This document shows, in pieces, positions 10,006 through 18,001 of a stretch of DNA of 64,000 bases; within the stretch, counting starts at the first letter, position 1; each line of letters begins with the position of its first letter. Location of the stretch: the NCBI GenBank assembly GCA_024644875.1, contig JAHEGY010000008.1:1-64000 (forward strand), given 5' to 3'. The notes beneath the pieces were generated by a model that did no database searches, had not been told where the DNA came from, and saw only the letters and a list, made by a program, of their open reading frames with translations. The stretch is from Cyclobacteriaceae bacterium (GTDB lineage Bacteria; Bacteroidota; Bacteroidia; Cytophagales; Cyclobacteriaceae). A program made the position numbers and the translations under genes.

Positions 10006-11469
10006 CTATTTTTCCATTAACTTTAACATTTCCTTCAGGATCAATCGATCATCAAAATCAAATTTATTCCCTTTGATTTCCTGATATGTTTCATGACCTT
10101 TCCCTGCTACCAGGATCAGGTCATTGACTTCCGCCATGCTACAGGCCAGCTTTATAGCTTCTTTTCGATCAACCTGTGTAATGGTCTTTTTATAATTTGC
10201 TGGGCTTACACCCTGTTTCATTTCGTCAACAATATCATTGGGGTCTTCATCCCTGGGATTATCGGATGTGAAAATCACTTTATCACTGAAAAGGCAGGCT
10301 ATAGACGCCATTTCCGGTCTCTTTTCCTTATCCCTGTTGCCACCGCAACCTACCACTGTAATCAATTTCTCATTTCCAGTACGCAGGCCGTCCAGGGTGG
10401 ACAGAATATTTTTCAATGCATCCGGGGTATGTGCATAATCGACGATAGCAAATATTCCGGATTCGGGATAAACCATTTCAAACCTTCCTGGTATCTTACC
10501 GATCCCGGACATTTCCTGTATAACATCCTCAGGATTCTCACCCAGCAGTTTGGCGACAGCATAGGATACCAGAATATTATAGGCATTAAATTCTCCCACC
10601 AGCGGAAACCATGCATTTGTTCCATTTATTTCCAGTTCAAATCCTTCCATGGTATTTGTCAGTAGTTTCCCTTTATAATCCGCAGGATTCCTGATGCCAT
10701 AGGTCTTCACTTCTGCAGGGCTATTCTGCACCATAACCTTTCCCCTTTTATCATCAATATTGGTTAATGCCGTTGCGCCTTTTCTCAGATTATCAAAGAG
10801 TTGCTTCTTGGCCTTGATATAGGCATCGAATGACCCGTGATAATCCAGATGATCGTGTGTGATATTGGTAAAGACACCAATATCGATATCCAGTCCTGAA
10901 ATCCGTTTCTGTTCAATGGCATGTGAACTTGCCTCTATAAAACAATGCGTACATCCGCCATCCACCATTTCCTGGATCAGCCGGTTTAATTGTAATGCAT
11001 CAGGAGTGGTGTGTGTAGCTTTTTTCACTTTCCCTTTGATCTTGTTCTCTACTGTAGAGATCAACCCGGCATTATATCCAAGATTCGAGAAGAGCTGATG
11101 CAGAATAGTTACCGCGGTAGTCTTTCCATTAGTTCCGGTTACGGCAACAAGCTTTAATTTCTCCGACGGATTACCATAGAAGTTCGATGCTATCATTCCA
11201 AGGGCCTCAGCACTGTTGCGCACCTTAACAAAGGTCACATGAGCCGGTCTTTGTTCCGGCATTTCATCACAAACTATTGCTATTGCCCCTTTTTCAATGG
11301 CACTGTGCATATAATCATGACCATCTACCTGTGTACCTTTTATGGCCACAAAAAGATCGCCAGGCCTGATCAACCTTGAATCAAATTCAATCTTATTGAC
11401 ATCAATCTTCATATCGCCTGCTGTGGCAATAAGTGATACTTTATATAATATGTCTTTCAACAGACTCAT
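10006..11469 (-). CDS. murE: UDP-MurNAc-tripeptide synthetase MurE (meso-DAP type)
   Basis: MurE adds the third amino acid to UDP-MurNAc-L-Ala-D-Glu. The ATP loop [12 protein letters not shown] is near residue 109, with [12 protein letters not shown] and [10 protein letters not shown] further on. The C-terminal domain carries DNPRDEDP, the DNPR signature of enzymes that select meso-diaminopimelate rather than lysine, so a DAP-type peptidoglycan is inferred. At 487 residues it is normal length. Its start codon shares one base with the ftsI stop. Confidence 0.97.
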   Translation of the reverse strand: MSLLKDILYKVSLIATAGDMKIDVNKIEFDSRLIRPGDLFVAIKGTQVDGHDYMHSAIEKGAIAIVCDEMPEQRPAHVTFVKVRNSAEALGMIASNFYGNPSEKLKLVAVTGTNGKTTAVTILHQLFSNLGYNAGLISTVENKIKGKVKKATHTTPDALQLNRLIQEMVDGGCTHCFIEASSHAIEQKRISGLDIDIGVFTNITHDHLDYHGSFDAYIKAKKQLFDNLRKGATALTNIDDKRGKVMVQNSPAEVKTYGIRNPADYKGKLLTNTMEGFELEINGTNAWFPLVGEFNAYNILVSYAVAKLLGENPEDVIQEMSGIGKIPGRFEMVYPESGIFAIVDYAHTPDALKNILSTLDGLRTGNEKLITVVGCGGNRDKEKRPEMASIACLFSDKVIFTSDNPRDEDPNDIVDEMKQGVSPANYKKTITQVDRKEAIKLACSMAEVNDLILVAGKGHETYQEIKGNKFDFDDRLILKEMLKLMEK

Positions 11470-13577
11470 TATCCCAGATCAAGGTATATTTTACTTCCTT
11501 TTACCGCTTTTTTTCCGGGGCTTGCGGATTGTTTCTTTACTCTCCCGATTCCACTATATCTGACTTCCAGGCCCTGATTCTCCAAAATATAAATAGCATC
11601 CCTCAGGCTCATCCCAACCACGTCAGGCACTAAACCATTACGCGTATCGTTTGACACCCAATTCACATAGTTCGCTTCAGTTTTTGTTTTCACCCATTCT
11701 TTCCCTGACTTTTTGTGATTTGATACACCCAGTTGATTACAGATCATGGTCAGGTCTTCCAGGTTTCCTGATCTTATTACAGGGAATATGGTTTCATCCA
11801 CGTATAGATCATCAGGCATGGGTGGGTGCATCTGAAGGTTGCTGGCATAGATCTTATCTGCGATCTCCTTAAACACCGGTGCGGCGACATCACTACCATA
11901 CTGCCGGTAGCCTTTTGGATTATCGATAACTACAATACAGGAATAAAGGGGTGCCTCCGCAGGAAAATAACCTGCAAATGAGGTATAGTATTTCTTTGTA
12001 TAGCGCCCATTGATCAGTTTCTGTGAGGTCCCGGTTTTGCCGGCAATCGGGTAGTGACTGTGTTTTATATTGGATGCGGTCCCATCAAGAACAACCTCTC
12101 TTAAAAGCAATTTAACTTCCTCGAGAGTCTTATCAGAACAGATCTTTTTGTTAAGTACGATCGAGTCGAATGTCTTTACCGGCTGCCCGGCCTTCACGGT
12201 TGCCTTTACGATGATTGGCTGAATCATTTTACCATTGTTGGCCACTGCATTGTAGAAAGTCAGCGTCTGCAGTGGGGTCATGGTCAGCTCATGCCCTATT
12301 GACATCCAGGGCAGGCTTACTCCGCTCCAGGTTTTATCGGTCGTCTCTTTTATGTAGGGATGCCCTTCCCCAACCATTTGAAATCCCAACGGTCGTCCAA
12401 GCCCCATACCCTTTATAAAATCTATGTACCGCTGGGGATTTGTTCCAAAATGGGCATACACAAGCTTAGAAATGGCGATATTACTTGACTTGGCAAAGGC
12501 TTCCTTGACTGTAATCTTACCGAATCCGCCGGGCTTATGGTCAGGCATCGTCCTGTCATAATATTGATATTCCCCTTCACCTGTTTCGATACTATCGTCA
12601 AGGGATATGTTGGTTTCTTCCAGGAGGGCAATCATGGAGGCCAGTTTGAATGTTGATCCGGGTTCGGTCAGACCCTGGCTTCCCACAGCGTAATTATATC
12701 TTTCGGCATACCCGCCTGAGCTTGTTTTGCTGAGATTGGAGATCGCTTTAATTTCCCCTGTCTGCACTTCCATCACCACAACACATCCATAATCCGCATC
12801 ATGTTCCTTGAGCGCACCCAGCAAAGCATCCTGGGAAACATCCTGTAAATTGACATCTATTGTCGTCATTATATCAAGACCATTCTCCGGCCTGATCTCC
12901 GTTCCGTCGTATACTTGTCGCCATCTTCCACCTGCCACTTTTCTGAAAAGGGCTTCTCCGCTGCTCCCTGCCAGGTATTGATTGAAACTGTATTCAAGTC
13001 CGGCCCCCTCATTGCTCTGATTGACATATCCAATGGTCCTGTAACCCAGGTATGAAAAGGGGTGGAACCTTTTGTCTACTTTTTCAAAGATCACACCTCC
13101 TTTCATTCTCCCGTAACGGAAAAGGGGCCATTTGGCCATTTCCTTTTTTTCCTGATAGGTGATCTCCTCCGCATTGATCACAATATATTCCCGTCCTTTC
13201 AATCTTGCTGCCTCTATCATGCGTTTATAATCAGAGGCTCTTTTATCTTTGAAGAACTTACTTAATCGATAACTCAGGGAATCGATGTCTTTTTTGAAGA
13301 CAGATTCTTCAGACACGCTGGGATCCAGGGCAACCTTATAAAAGGGCAACGAAGTAAGCAGTAAGCTGCCGTTATCAGAATAAATATTCCCCCGTGTGGC
13401 TTTTATGGTCCTGTATTGCAAACCGATCTCATCTGCGAGACTTTTCCATTGCTCCCCCTCAATAACCTGAAGGTCTAGAATACGGTATGCAATGGCCAGA
13501 CCGAATAAAAGAAAGGCCAGGAATGCAACCCGGACACGGAGCAATATGGATTTTCTAATATTCACTTTCAGGTACAA
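11469..13577 (-). CDS. ftsI: Septal transpeptidase FtsI / PBP3 with C-terminal PASTA domain
   Basis: This is a class B penicillin-binding protein that cross-links septal peptidoglycan in the periplasm and is the partner of FtsW. One N-terminal membrane anchor lies at about residues 14-32, followed by the pedestal domain. The transpeptidase motifs are all present: SxxK as STFK, SxN as SSN, and KTG in AGKTGTSQK. The last 60 or so residues (VPDVVGMSLRDAIYILENQG) form one PASTA domain, which is usual for Bacteroidota FtsI. The start lies 23 bases inside ftsL. Confidence 0.95.
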   Translation of the reverse strand: MYLKVNIRKSILLRVRVAFLAFLLFGLAIAYRILDLQVIEGEQWKSLADEIGLQYRTIKATRGNIYSDNGSLLLTSLPFYKVALDPSVSEESVFKKDIDSLSYRLSKFFKDKRASDYKRMIEAARLKGREYIVINAEEITYQEKKEMAKWPLFRYGRMKGGVIFEKVDKRFHPFSYLGYRTIGYVNQSNEGAGLEYSFNQYLAGSSGEALFRKVAGGRWRQVYDGTEIRPENGLDIMTTIDVNLQDVSQDALLGALKEHDADYGCVVVMEVQTGEIKAISNLSKTSSGGYAERYNYAVGSQGLTEPGSTFKLASMIALLEETNISLDDSIETGEGEYQYYDRTMPDHKPGGFGKITVKEAFAKSSNIAISKLVYAHFGTNPQRYIDFIKGMGLGRPLGFQMVGEGHPYIKETTDKTWSGVSLPWMSIGHELTMTPLQTLTFYNAVANNGKMIQPIIVKATVKAGQPVKTFDSIVLNKKICSDKTLEEVKLLLREVVLDGTASNIKHSHYPIAGKTGTSQKLINGRYTKKYYTSFAGYFPAEAPLYSCIVVIDNPKGYRQYGSDVAAPVFKEIADKIYASNLQMHPPMPDDLYVDETIFPVIRSGNLEDLTMICNQLGVSNHKKSGKEWVKTKTEANYVNWVSNDTRNGLVPDVVGMSLRDAIYILENQGLEVRYSGIGRVKKQSASPGKKAVKGSKIYLDLG

Positions 13578-13932
13578 TTATTTTAACCGGGGGTGTTTCG
13601 TTCTCCACGAGCCCCATTTTATTTACTTTCCTGGCTACTTCTGATTGCTTACTTGAGAACATATAATCAGCCTTCAAAGAGGTGTAATCAGCCCGGAGTT
13701 CCTCTACTTCAATTTCAAGTTTTTCAATTTTTCGAGTGGTTTTCTCTGAGAAATGGTTGTTGCCTATGTAGAAAATAGTTATAAACGTGACAAAAAGGAT
13801 CTGAGGGATATATTTTAAGGGTATCCCCTCTTTGAGCAAGCGGTCAAGGTTAAAAACGTTGCCTATCCATGTAAATACACTTCCCTTTCCTGAAATACTG
13901 CCTTTCTTAACTTTATACGTATTGTTTGCCAT
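13555..13932 (-). CDS. ftsL: FtsL-like bitopic division protein
   Basis: This is a 125-residue protein between rsmH and ftsI, the normal place of ftsL. A basic cytoplasmic N terminus of about 40 residues is followed by one transmembrane segment (IPQILFVTFITIFYIG). A Glu/Lys-rich stretch (KIEKLEIEVEELRADYTSL) then has heptad spacing suited to the FtsL coiled coil. FtsL is too divergent to recognise by motif, so the call is from topology and synteny. It begins three bases after rsmH. Confidence 0.85.
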   Translation of the reverse strand: MANNTYKVKKGSISGKGSVFTWIGNVFNLDRLLKEGIPLKYIPQILFVTFITIFYIGNNHFSEKTTRKIEKLEIEVEELRADYTSLKADYMFSSKQSEVARKVNKMGLVENETPPVKIIVPESEY

Positions 13933-13935
13933 AAT

Positions 13936-14841
13936 TCAGATTTTTTCTGCTATTCTTAACCTCGCACTTCGTGCCCTGTTATTTTTTCGGACTTCATTAT
14001 CTGAAGCCATTACAGGTTTCCTGGCAATTGCTTTAAATGGCTTTAAAGAATTCCCGTAAAAATCTTTAACCTCTCTTCCCTCAAAACTTCCGGTATTGAT
14101 GAAGTTTTTAATTAATCTGTCCTCCAGGGAATGGTAGGCCATTATTACGAGACGTCCTCCACTTTTCAATAAATCCGCCGACTGATTCAGCAAATCCTTA
14201 AGTGCTCCCAGCTCATCATTTACTTCTATACGCAAGGCCTGGAAAACCTGGGCATAATATTTATTTCGCTTGTTCGGGGGTACAAACCTTTGAAGAATAT
14301 TTACTAATTCACCTGTTGTCCGAACAGGAGCCTCAATTCGCGCCCTTATTATATTATCTGCCAAAGTCCTGGCGTTTCTTATTTCACCATAGTTTCCCAG
14401 AACAAGCTGAAGTTCTCGTCCGGGATATGTATTTATTATCTTTTTCGCTGTTAAGTCCTGGCTTCTATCCATCCTCATATCAAGCATCGCATCATATCTT
14501 GTAGAAAATCCCCGCTCCGGTTCGTCAATCTGGTGCGATGAAACACCCAGGTCAGCCAACAGACCATCCAACTTCTCAACCCCTTCTAGCTTCAGAAACC
14601 TTTTCAGGTATCTGAAATTCGAATCAATGAATGTAAATTTCCCTGTGTCGAACTTTTCTGCGTTTTTTCTTGCTTCTTCATCCTGGTCGACTCCAAATAA
14701 CCGGCCCGCAGTTAATTTTTTAATCACCTCCCGGCTATGTCCTCCTCCACCGAAGGTTGCATCAACATAAATCCCGTCAGATTTAATGTTCAAGCCTTCT
14801 ATACATTCACTCAACATTACTGGGACATGGTAATCCTTCAT
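13936..14841 (-). CDS. rsmH: 16S rRNA (cytosine1402-N4)-methyltransferase RsmH
   Basis: RsmH (MraW) methylates N4 of C1402 in 16S rRNA using S-adenosylmethionine. The N-terminal YHVPVMLSECIEGL and the SAM loop DATFGGGGHSREV are diagnostic. DLGVSSHQIDEPERGFS and the C-terminal VIMAYHSLEDRLIKNF are also conserved. The ATG at 14841 gives the usual short N terminus. An ATG at 14847 adds two residues and overlaps the mraZ stop by one base. Confidence 0.96.
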   Translation of the reverse strand: MKDYHVPVMLSECIEGLNIKSDGIYVDATFGGGGHSREVIKKLTAGRLFGVDQDEEARKNAEKFDTGKFTFIDSNFRYLKRFLKLEGVEKLDGLLADLGVSSHQIDEPERGFSTRYDAMLDMRMDRSQDLTAKKIINTYPGRELQLVLGNYGEIRNARTLADNIIRARIEAPVRTTGELVNILQRFVPPNKRNKYYAQVFQALRIEVNDELGALKDLLNQSADLLKSGGRLVIMAYHSLEDRLIKNFINTGSFEGREVKDFYGNSLKPFKAIARKPVMASDNEVRKNNRARSARLRIAEKI

Positions 14842-14846
14842 GGACA

Positions 14847-15290
14847 TTATATATCGAGGTACTTCTGTACGTGATCCGAAAACTCGTTCTGATTATCATA
14901 CAGTTGCTCCTTGTACAGTTCAGGATTCCATAGTTCCACTTTATTGCCCATGCCGACAACAACTACCTGCTTTTCCAGTTGGGCATAATTCAGCATTTGC
15001 TTAGGTATTAAAAAACGACCCGAGTTATCCAGTTCCACTACGGTATTGCCCCTGAAAAAATTTCTCTGCAACTTCCTGTAGTCCGGATTGAACTCACTCA
15101 GACCAGCTACCTTGGCATATAATTTTTTGAATTCAAGTATTGGATATACTATCAGACATTTTTCGAAACCCAGGCCAACAACCAGCTCATTACCAGAGGT
15201 TTCAGGCAAGCCATTCTTGATGCGGGCAGGAAGTACAAGCCTTCCTTTTGCATCTAGTTTACATTCATATTCGCTTGTAAAAAATGTCAT
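14847..15290 (-). CDS. mraZ: Transcriptional regulator MraZ
   Basis: MraZ is a ring-forming DNA-binding protein of the SpoVT/AbrB fold that binds repeats at its own promoter and controls the dcw operon. The two AbrB-like halves are visible: ECKLDAKGRLVLPARIK near residue 8 and VVELDNSGRFLIPKQML near residue 85. At 147 residues it is normal length. It is the first gene of the operon. The repeats lying 60-90 bases upstream look like its own binding sites (see the separate entry). Confidence 0.96.
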   Translation of the reverse strand: MTFFTSEYECKLDAKGRLVLPARIKNGLPETSGNELVVGLGFEKCLIVYPILEFKKLYAKVAGLSEFNPDYRKLQRNFFRGNTVVELDNSGRFLIPKQMLNYAQLEKQVVVVGMGNKVELWNPELYKEQLYDNQNEFSDHVQKYLDI

Positions 15291-15318
15291 CAGTCAGTGT
15301 ATTCGTTCTGAACACCTA

Positions 15319-15349
15319 CAAATATAGAAAAACAAATGGCAAAACCAAC
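15319..15349 (-). promoter_or_regulatory. Bacteroidota-type promoter of the dcw operon
   Basis: On the minus strand, TATATTTG at 15326-15319 matches the Bacteroidota -7 consensus TAnnTTTG exactly. GTTG at 15349-15346 is a three-of-four match to the -33 TTTG, with a 19-base spacer. Transcription would begin near 15312, leaving a leader of about 22 bases before mraZ. Confidence 0.6.
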
Positions 15350-15380
15350 CACTTTATACCACTTTGTCCCACTTTGCCCA
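15349..15380 (-). promoter_or_regulatory. MraZ-box-like direct repeats
   Basis: On the minus strand AAAGTGG occurs three times at 15375-15369, 15365-15359 and 15355-15349, with exact 3-base spacers (10-base period). A fourth partial copy, TGGGC, starts at 15380. This matches published MraZ sites as I recall them: AAAGTG(T/G) with 3-base gaps in Mollicutes and TGGGn repeats in E. coli. The repeat nearest the gene touches the -33 element, so binding could compete with or position RNA polymerase. Confidence 0.75.
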
Positions 15381-15690
15381 AAAAATAAAAAAAAATAGAT
15401 ATAAATACTATTTCTATATAAAAATTTTGAGTTAAGATGTCGTGGTAATTGCACTATAGGGGTAAAACATTGCACTTATCAAATAACCTTTTAAAGATCC
15501 TTTCGTTTAAACGATTTATACATCCTTGAAATTTTCAGAATTAGGGCTTTTTAATTGATCTGAAATTAGGTGGGAGATTGTGGGAGCCTGCTTTAAGTGA
15601 ACATGGGTTCAGGGAAGATTTATAATCCTGGAAATTAAGCCTCTAGTCCAAGGACAGTTGGGTATATTTGAACAGAAAAATACTTAATAA
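15381..15690. other. Intergenic region between mraZ and the TlpA-like gene
   Basis: About 310 bases, A/T-rich next to the MraZ boxes. The only element I can support is a plus-strand promoter near 15663. No reading frame with coding character and no hairpin was seen. Confidence 0.5.
15663..15670 (+). promoter_or_regulatory. Candidate -7 element for the TlpA-like lipoprotein gene
   Basis: TATATTTG is an exact TAnnTTTG match 20 bases before the ATG at 15691. No good -33 TTTG lies 19-21 bases further upstream, so this is a half-supported promoter. Confidence 0.4.
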
Positions 15691-16923
15691 ATGATAAACA
15701 AGTTACTTATTTCCATCAGTCTGATTCTGGTCATATTTTCATGCCAAACCAAAAGGGGATCGGAAATTATCCACAGCCCTTCAACCGGCCTATGGCGTGG
15801 CATTATTCATACCCAGGGCCAGGAACTTCCATTTAATTTCAGCCTGGAAAAGAATGATATGGGTCAAATTATGGTAAACCTGATCAATGGTGAAGAAAAG
15901 ATCCCTATTGAAAATGTGAGGATCCAGGATGATTCCATTTATATACCCATGCATATTTTTGATGCTGACCTGGTAGCAAGTTTCAGTGATCACGAAATGA
16001 CCGGATATTGGAGGAAAAACTATGCTGAAGGCTATCTTATTCCATTTACTGCACAACACGGGAAAACTTTTCGATTTATCGATAAACCAGGAGAAGTTAG
16101 AGTAAATATTCAGGGCCGATGGGAAGTATACTTTGAAAACAGTTCCGGAAAAAAGCTGGCAATTGGGGAATTCTATCAAAACGGTTCCAACATAACAGGG
16201 ACCTTTCTCCGTCCTTCTGGCGATTACCGGTTCCTGGTCGGAGAGGTCGATGGCAATCAGTTATATATGAGCACCTTTGACGGGGAACATGCCTATTTAT
16301 TTAAGGCAACTATAGATGGTGATCAGATGACCGGAGACTTCTATTCAGGAAAGACAAGACATGATACCTGGAGCGCCATACGAAATGATGAGATCAAACT
16401 GGCCGATGCACATTCATTGACATATCTTAAAGATGGATATGAAATGGTGAATTTTTCCCTGCCTGACATGAACGGAAAGCTGGTTTCCCTGCAGGATCCG
16501 AAATTCCAGGACAAGGTGATCATTATTCAGATTTTTGGAACCTGGTGTCCAAACTGCATGGATGAAACAAGATTTTTATCCGAGTGGTACCTCGAAAATA
16601 AAGCGCGTGGCGTTGAGATCATTGCCATTGCATTTGAAAGAAAAGATGATCTCGATTATGCCAGGACAAGGATTGAGAAACTAAAGAATAGGTTCAACGT
16701 TCAGTACGATTTTCTTTTTGGCGGGAAGTCTGACAAAACCTATACCAGGAAGGCATTGCCCATGCTGGAAGGCAGCATTTCATTCCCTACAATGATTGTT
16801 ATTGACAGATCGAAAAAAGTCAGAGATATACATACCGGATTCAGCGGGCCTGGAACAGGAGCATATTATGATACATTCGTGAAAGAATTCAATATCCTGA
16901 TGGAGGAAATTCTTTCAGAGTAG
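15691..16923 (+). CDS. TlpA/ResA-like thioredoxin-fold lipoprotein
   Basis: A lipoprotein signal (hydrophobic residues 4-17, lipobox VIFSC, Cys18) predicts export and lipidation. The first 250 or so residues are beta-rich with two similar-looking segments (GLWRGIIHTQGQELPFNFSL and GRWEVYFENSSGKKLAIGEF) and have no name I can give. The C-terminal 150 residues are a redoxin domain with the redox motif WCPNC near residue 287 and a cis-proline loop SFPT. Likely role: reduction or exchange of disulfides in the periplasm or at the outer membrane. It stands alone, with its stop abutting an oxidoreductase remnant on the other strand. Confidence 0.85.
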   Translation: MINKLLISISLILVIFSCQTKRGSEIIHSPSTGLWRGIIHTQGQELPFNFSLEKNDMGQIMVNLINGEEKIPIENVRIQDDSIYIPMHIFDADLVASFSDHEMTGYWRKNYAEGYLIPFTAQHGKTFRFIDKPGEVRVNIQGRWEVYFENSSGKKLAIGEFYQNGSNITGTFLRPSGDYRFLVGEVDGNQLYMSTFDGEHAYLFKATIDGDQMTGDFYSGKTRHDTWSAIRNDEIKLADAHSLTYLKDGYEMVNFSLPDMNGKLVSLQDPKFQDKVIIIQIFGTWCPNCMDETRFLSEWYLENKARGVEIIAIAFERKDDLDYARTRIEKLKNRFNVQYDFLFGGKSDKTYTRKALPMLEGSISFPTMIVIDRSKKVRDIHTGFSGPGTGAYYDTFVKEFNILMEEILSE

Positions 16924-17120
16924 TAACTCCAACCCCGGAATACCTGCATGATCTCTTCCCCGGAAACATTGGCAAAGAAGTTACTGGCATGATCCCATTT
17001 GATTCTCCGGCCCAGTTTTAGAGCCAGTGTGCCCATATGTGCAGCCATGGATTCCTCAAAGCCATAATCTATATTATATTTCAGTTGTTTTCCAGCTCGT
17101 ATACTATCCAGCCAATACTC
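16921..17120 (-). pseudogene. C-terminal remnant of a Gfo/Idh/MocA-family oxidoreductase
   Basis: The minus strand reads WLDSIRAGKQLKYNIDYGFEE and then SMAAHMGTLALKLGRRIKWD, followed by RGWSYYSE. This is the typical C-terminal end of Gfo/Idh/MocA oxidoreductases (a WLDxIRxGK segment, then an HxGxxALxLGRxIxWD segment). About 67 codons survive. A stop codon (TAA) immediately precedes the fragment, the Rossmann domain is missing, and the frame runs on into the antisense of the TlpA-like gene. I read it as a gene remnant left after deletion. Confidence 0.7.
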
Positions 17121-17633
17121 TTAATATCACCAGTATGGAGAGTTGTTTATTCGAATAGGTTAATGTATTGAATATGGGAAGCTTGTTTTTCATAACAATT
17201 CCTTTAGACGGAAAAATAGGAAAAAATAATCATGCAAATGCAATCTCTTTTCACCTTGAGATTAATACTGAAAAACGATTTTAGGATTTAGGAATCATTT
17301 TTGAAATGCTGGCTTCTTAACTAAAATATTTATGTAAACAGAAATTTTATTTGCGACAGAACCTAAATTTGTCCTTAATATTAATTTTTCCTGATCCTTT
17401 TGACAGGAATATTTATGGGGTTTTTAATTACTAATGGGGTATTAAATACAATTCGATCTGAGTAATGAAACTTGTCCCACTCCGCACACAAGTGTTCGGA
17501 TAAGAACATATGGATAACCCCATTTTCAGCATAAACAATTGAATTACAGCAGCTTAATTTTAATGGTATTGAAATTGCTAATAAATCTAAGGGAGATTGC
17601 GACCTTACAAAACTCCTGCTGAATATTGAAGAC
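17121..17633. other. Degenerate intergenic region
   Basis: About 510 bases with no convincing gene. A 97-codon frame on the minus strand (17381-17674) has no recognisable features. The frame of the small ORF at 17634 is open upstream from 17535 but without a start codon. Together with the adjoining oxidoreductase remnant this suggests decayed sequence. Confidence 0.4.
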
Positions 17634-17885
17634 ATGAAAAGAATAGATTTCAAATCAATAGAAAAATATTTCAATGTACAGAAAATTGCCGCACTGTTTT
17701 TTGTACTATTAGTCCTATTCGCTTATCATATCACCATCGGGCATGACAATCCTTTAGAAATCCAGAAACAAAAGATAGTCAATATGGTCAAGAACCAACA
17801 GGAAGAGGGAATCAGCACCATGGCCATTACTTCCCTCCCATTCTGGCTGGCACTGACTGATAAGTTAACGAATGAAGATCGATAA
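17634..17885 (+). CDS. Small single-span membrane protein, unknown
   Basis: An 83-residue frame with a charged N terminus, one clear transmembrane segment (KIAALFFVLLVLFAYHI, about residues 19-35) and a polar tail. I recognise no family. The frame remains open for about 100 bases upstream of the ATG, so it could be a fragment of a longer decayed gene. It precedes the ABC permease by about 115 bases on the same strand. Confidence 0.35.
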   Translation: MKRIDFKSIEKYFNVQKIAALFFVLLVLFAYHITIGHDNPLEIQKQKIVNMVKNQQEEGISTMAITSLPFWLALTDKLTNEDR

Positions 17886-18001
17886 AGATCCGGTAATTGG
17901 CTAATACCCGAAAAAACTCTCCTGCCATTCAACCTTTTCCTCTTTTTTTTCATCCTATAGTAATATAGACCTGAAGCAAATTCAAATTTACCCCGGAAAA
18001 C

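Noticed and set aside
10093-10665. A 190-codon plus-strand frame inside murE
   Set aside because: It is the complement of a well-supported murE with all its motifs; the translation resembles no protein family.
15381-15425. A-rich tract upstream of the MraZ boxes as an UP element
   Set aside because: Plain A/T-richness is common in these intergenic regions; nothing distinguishes it.
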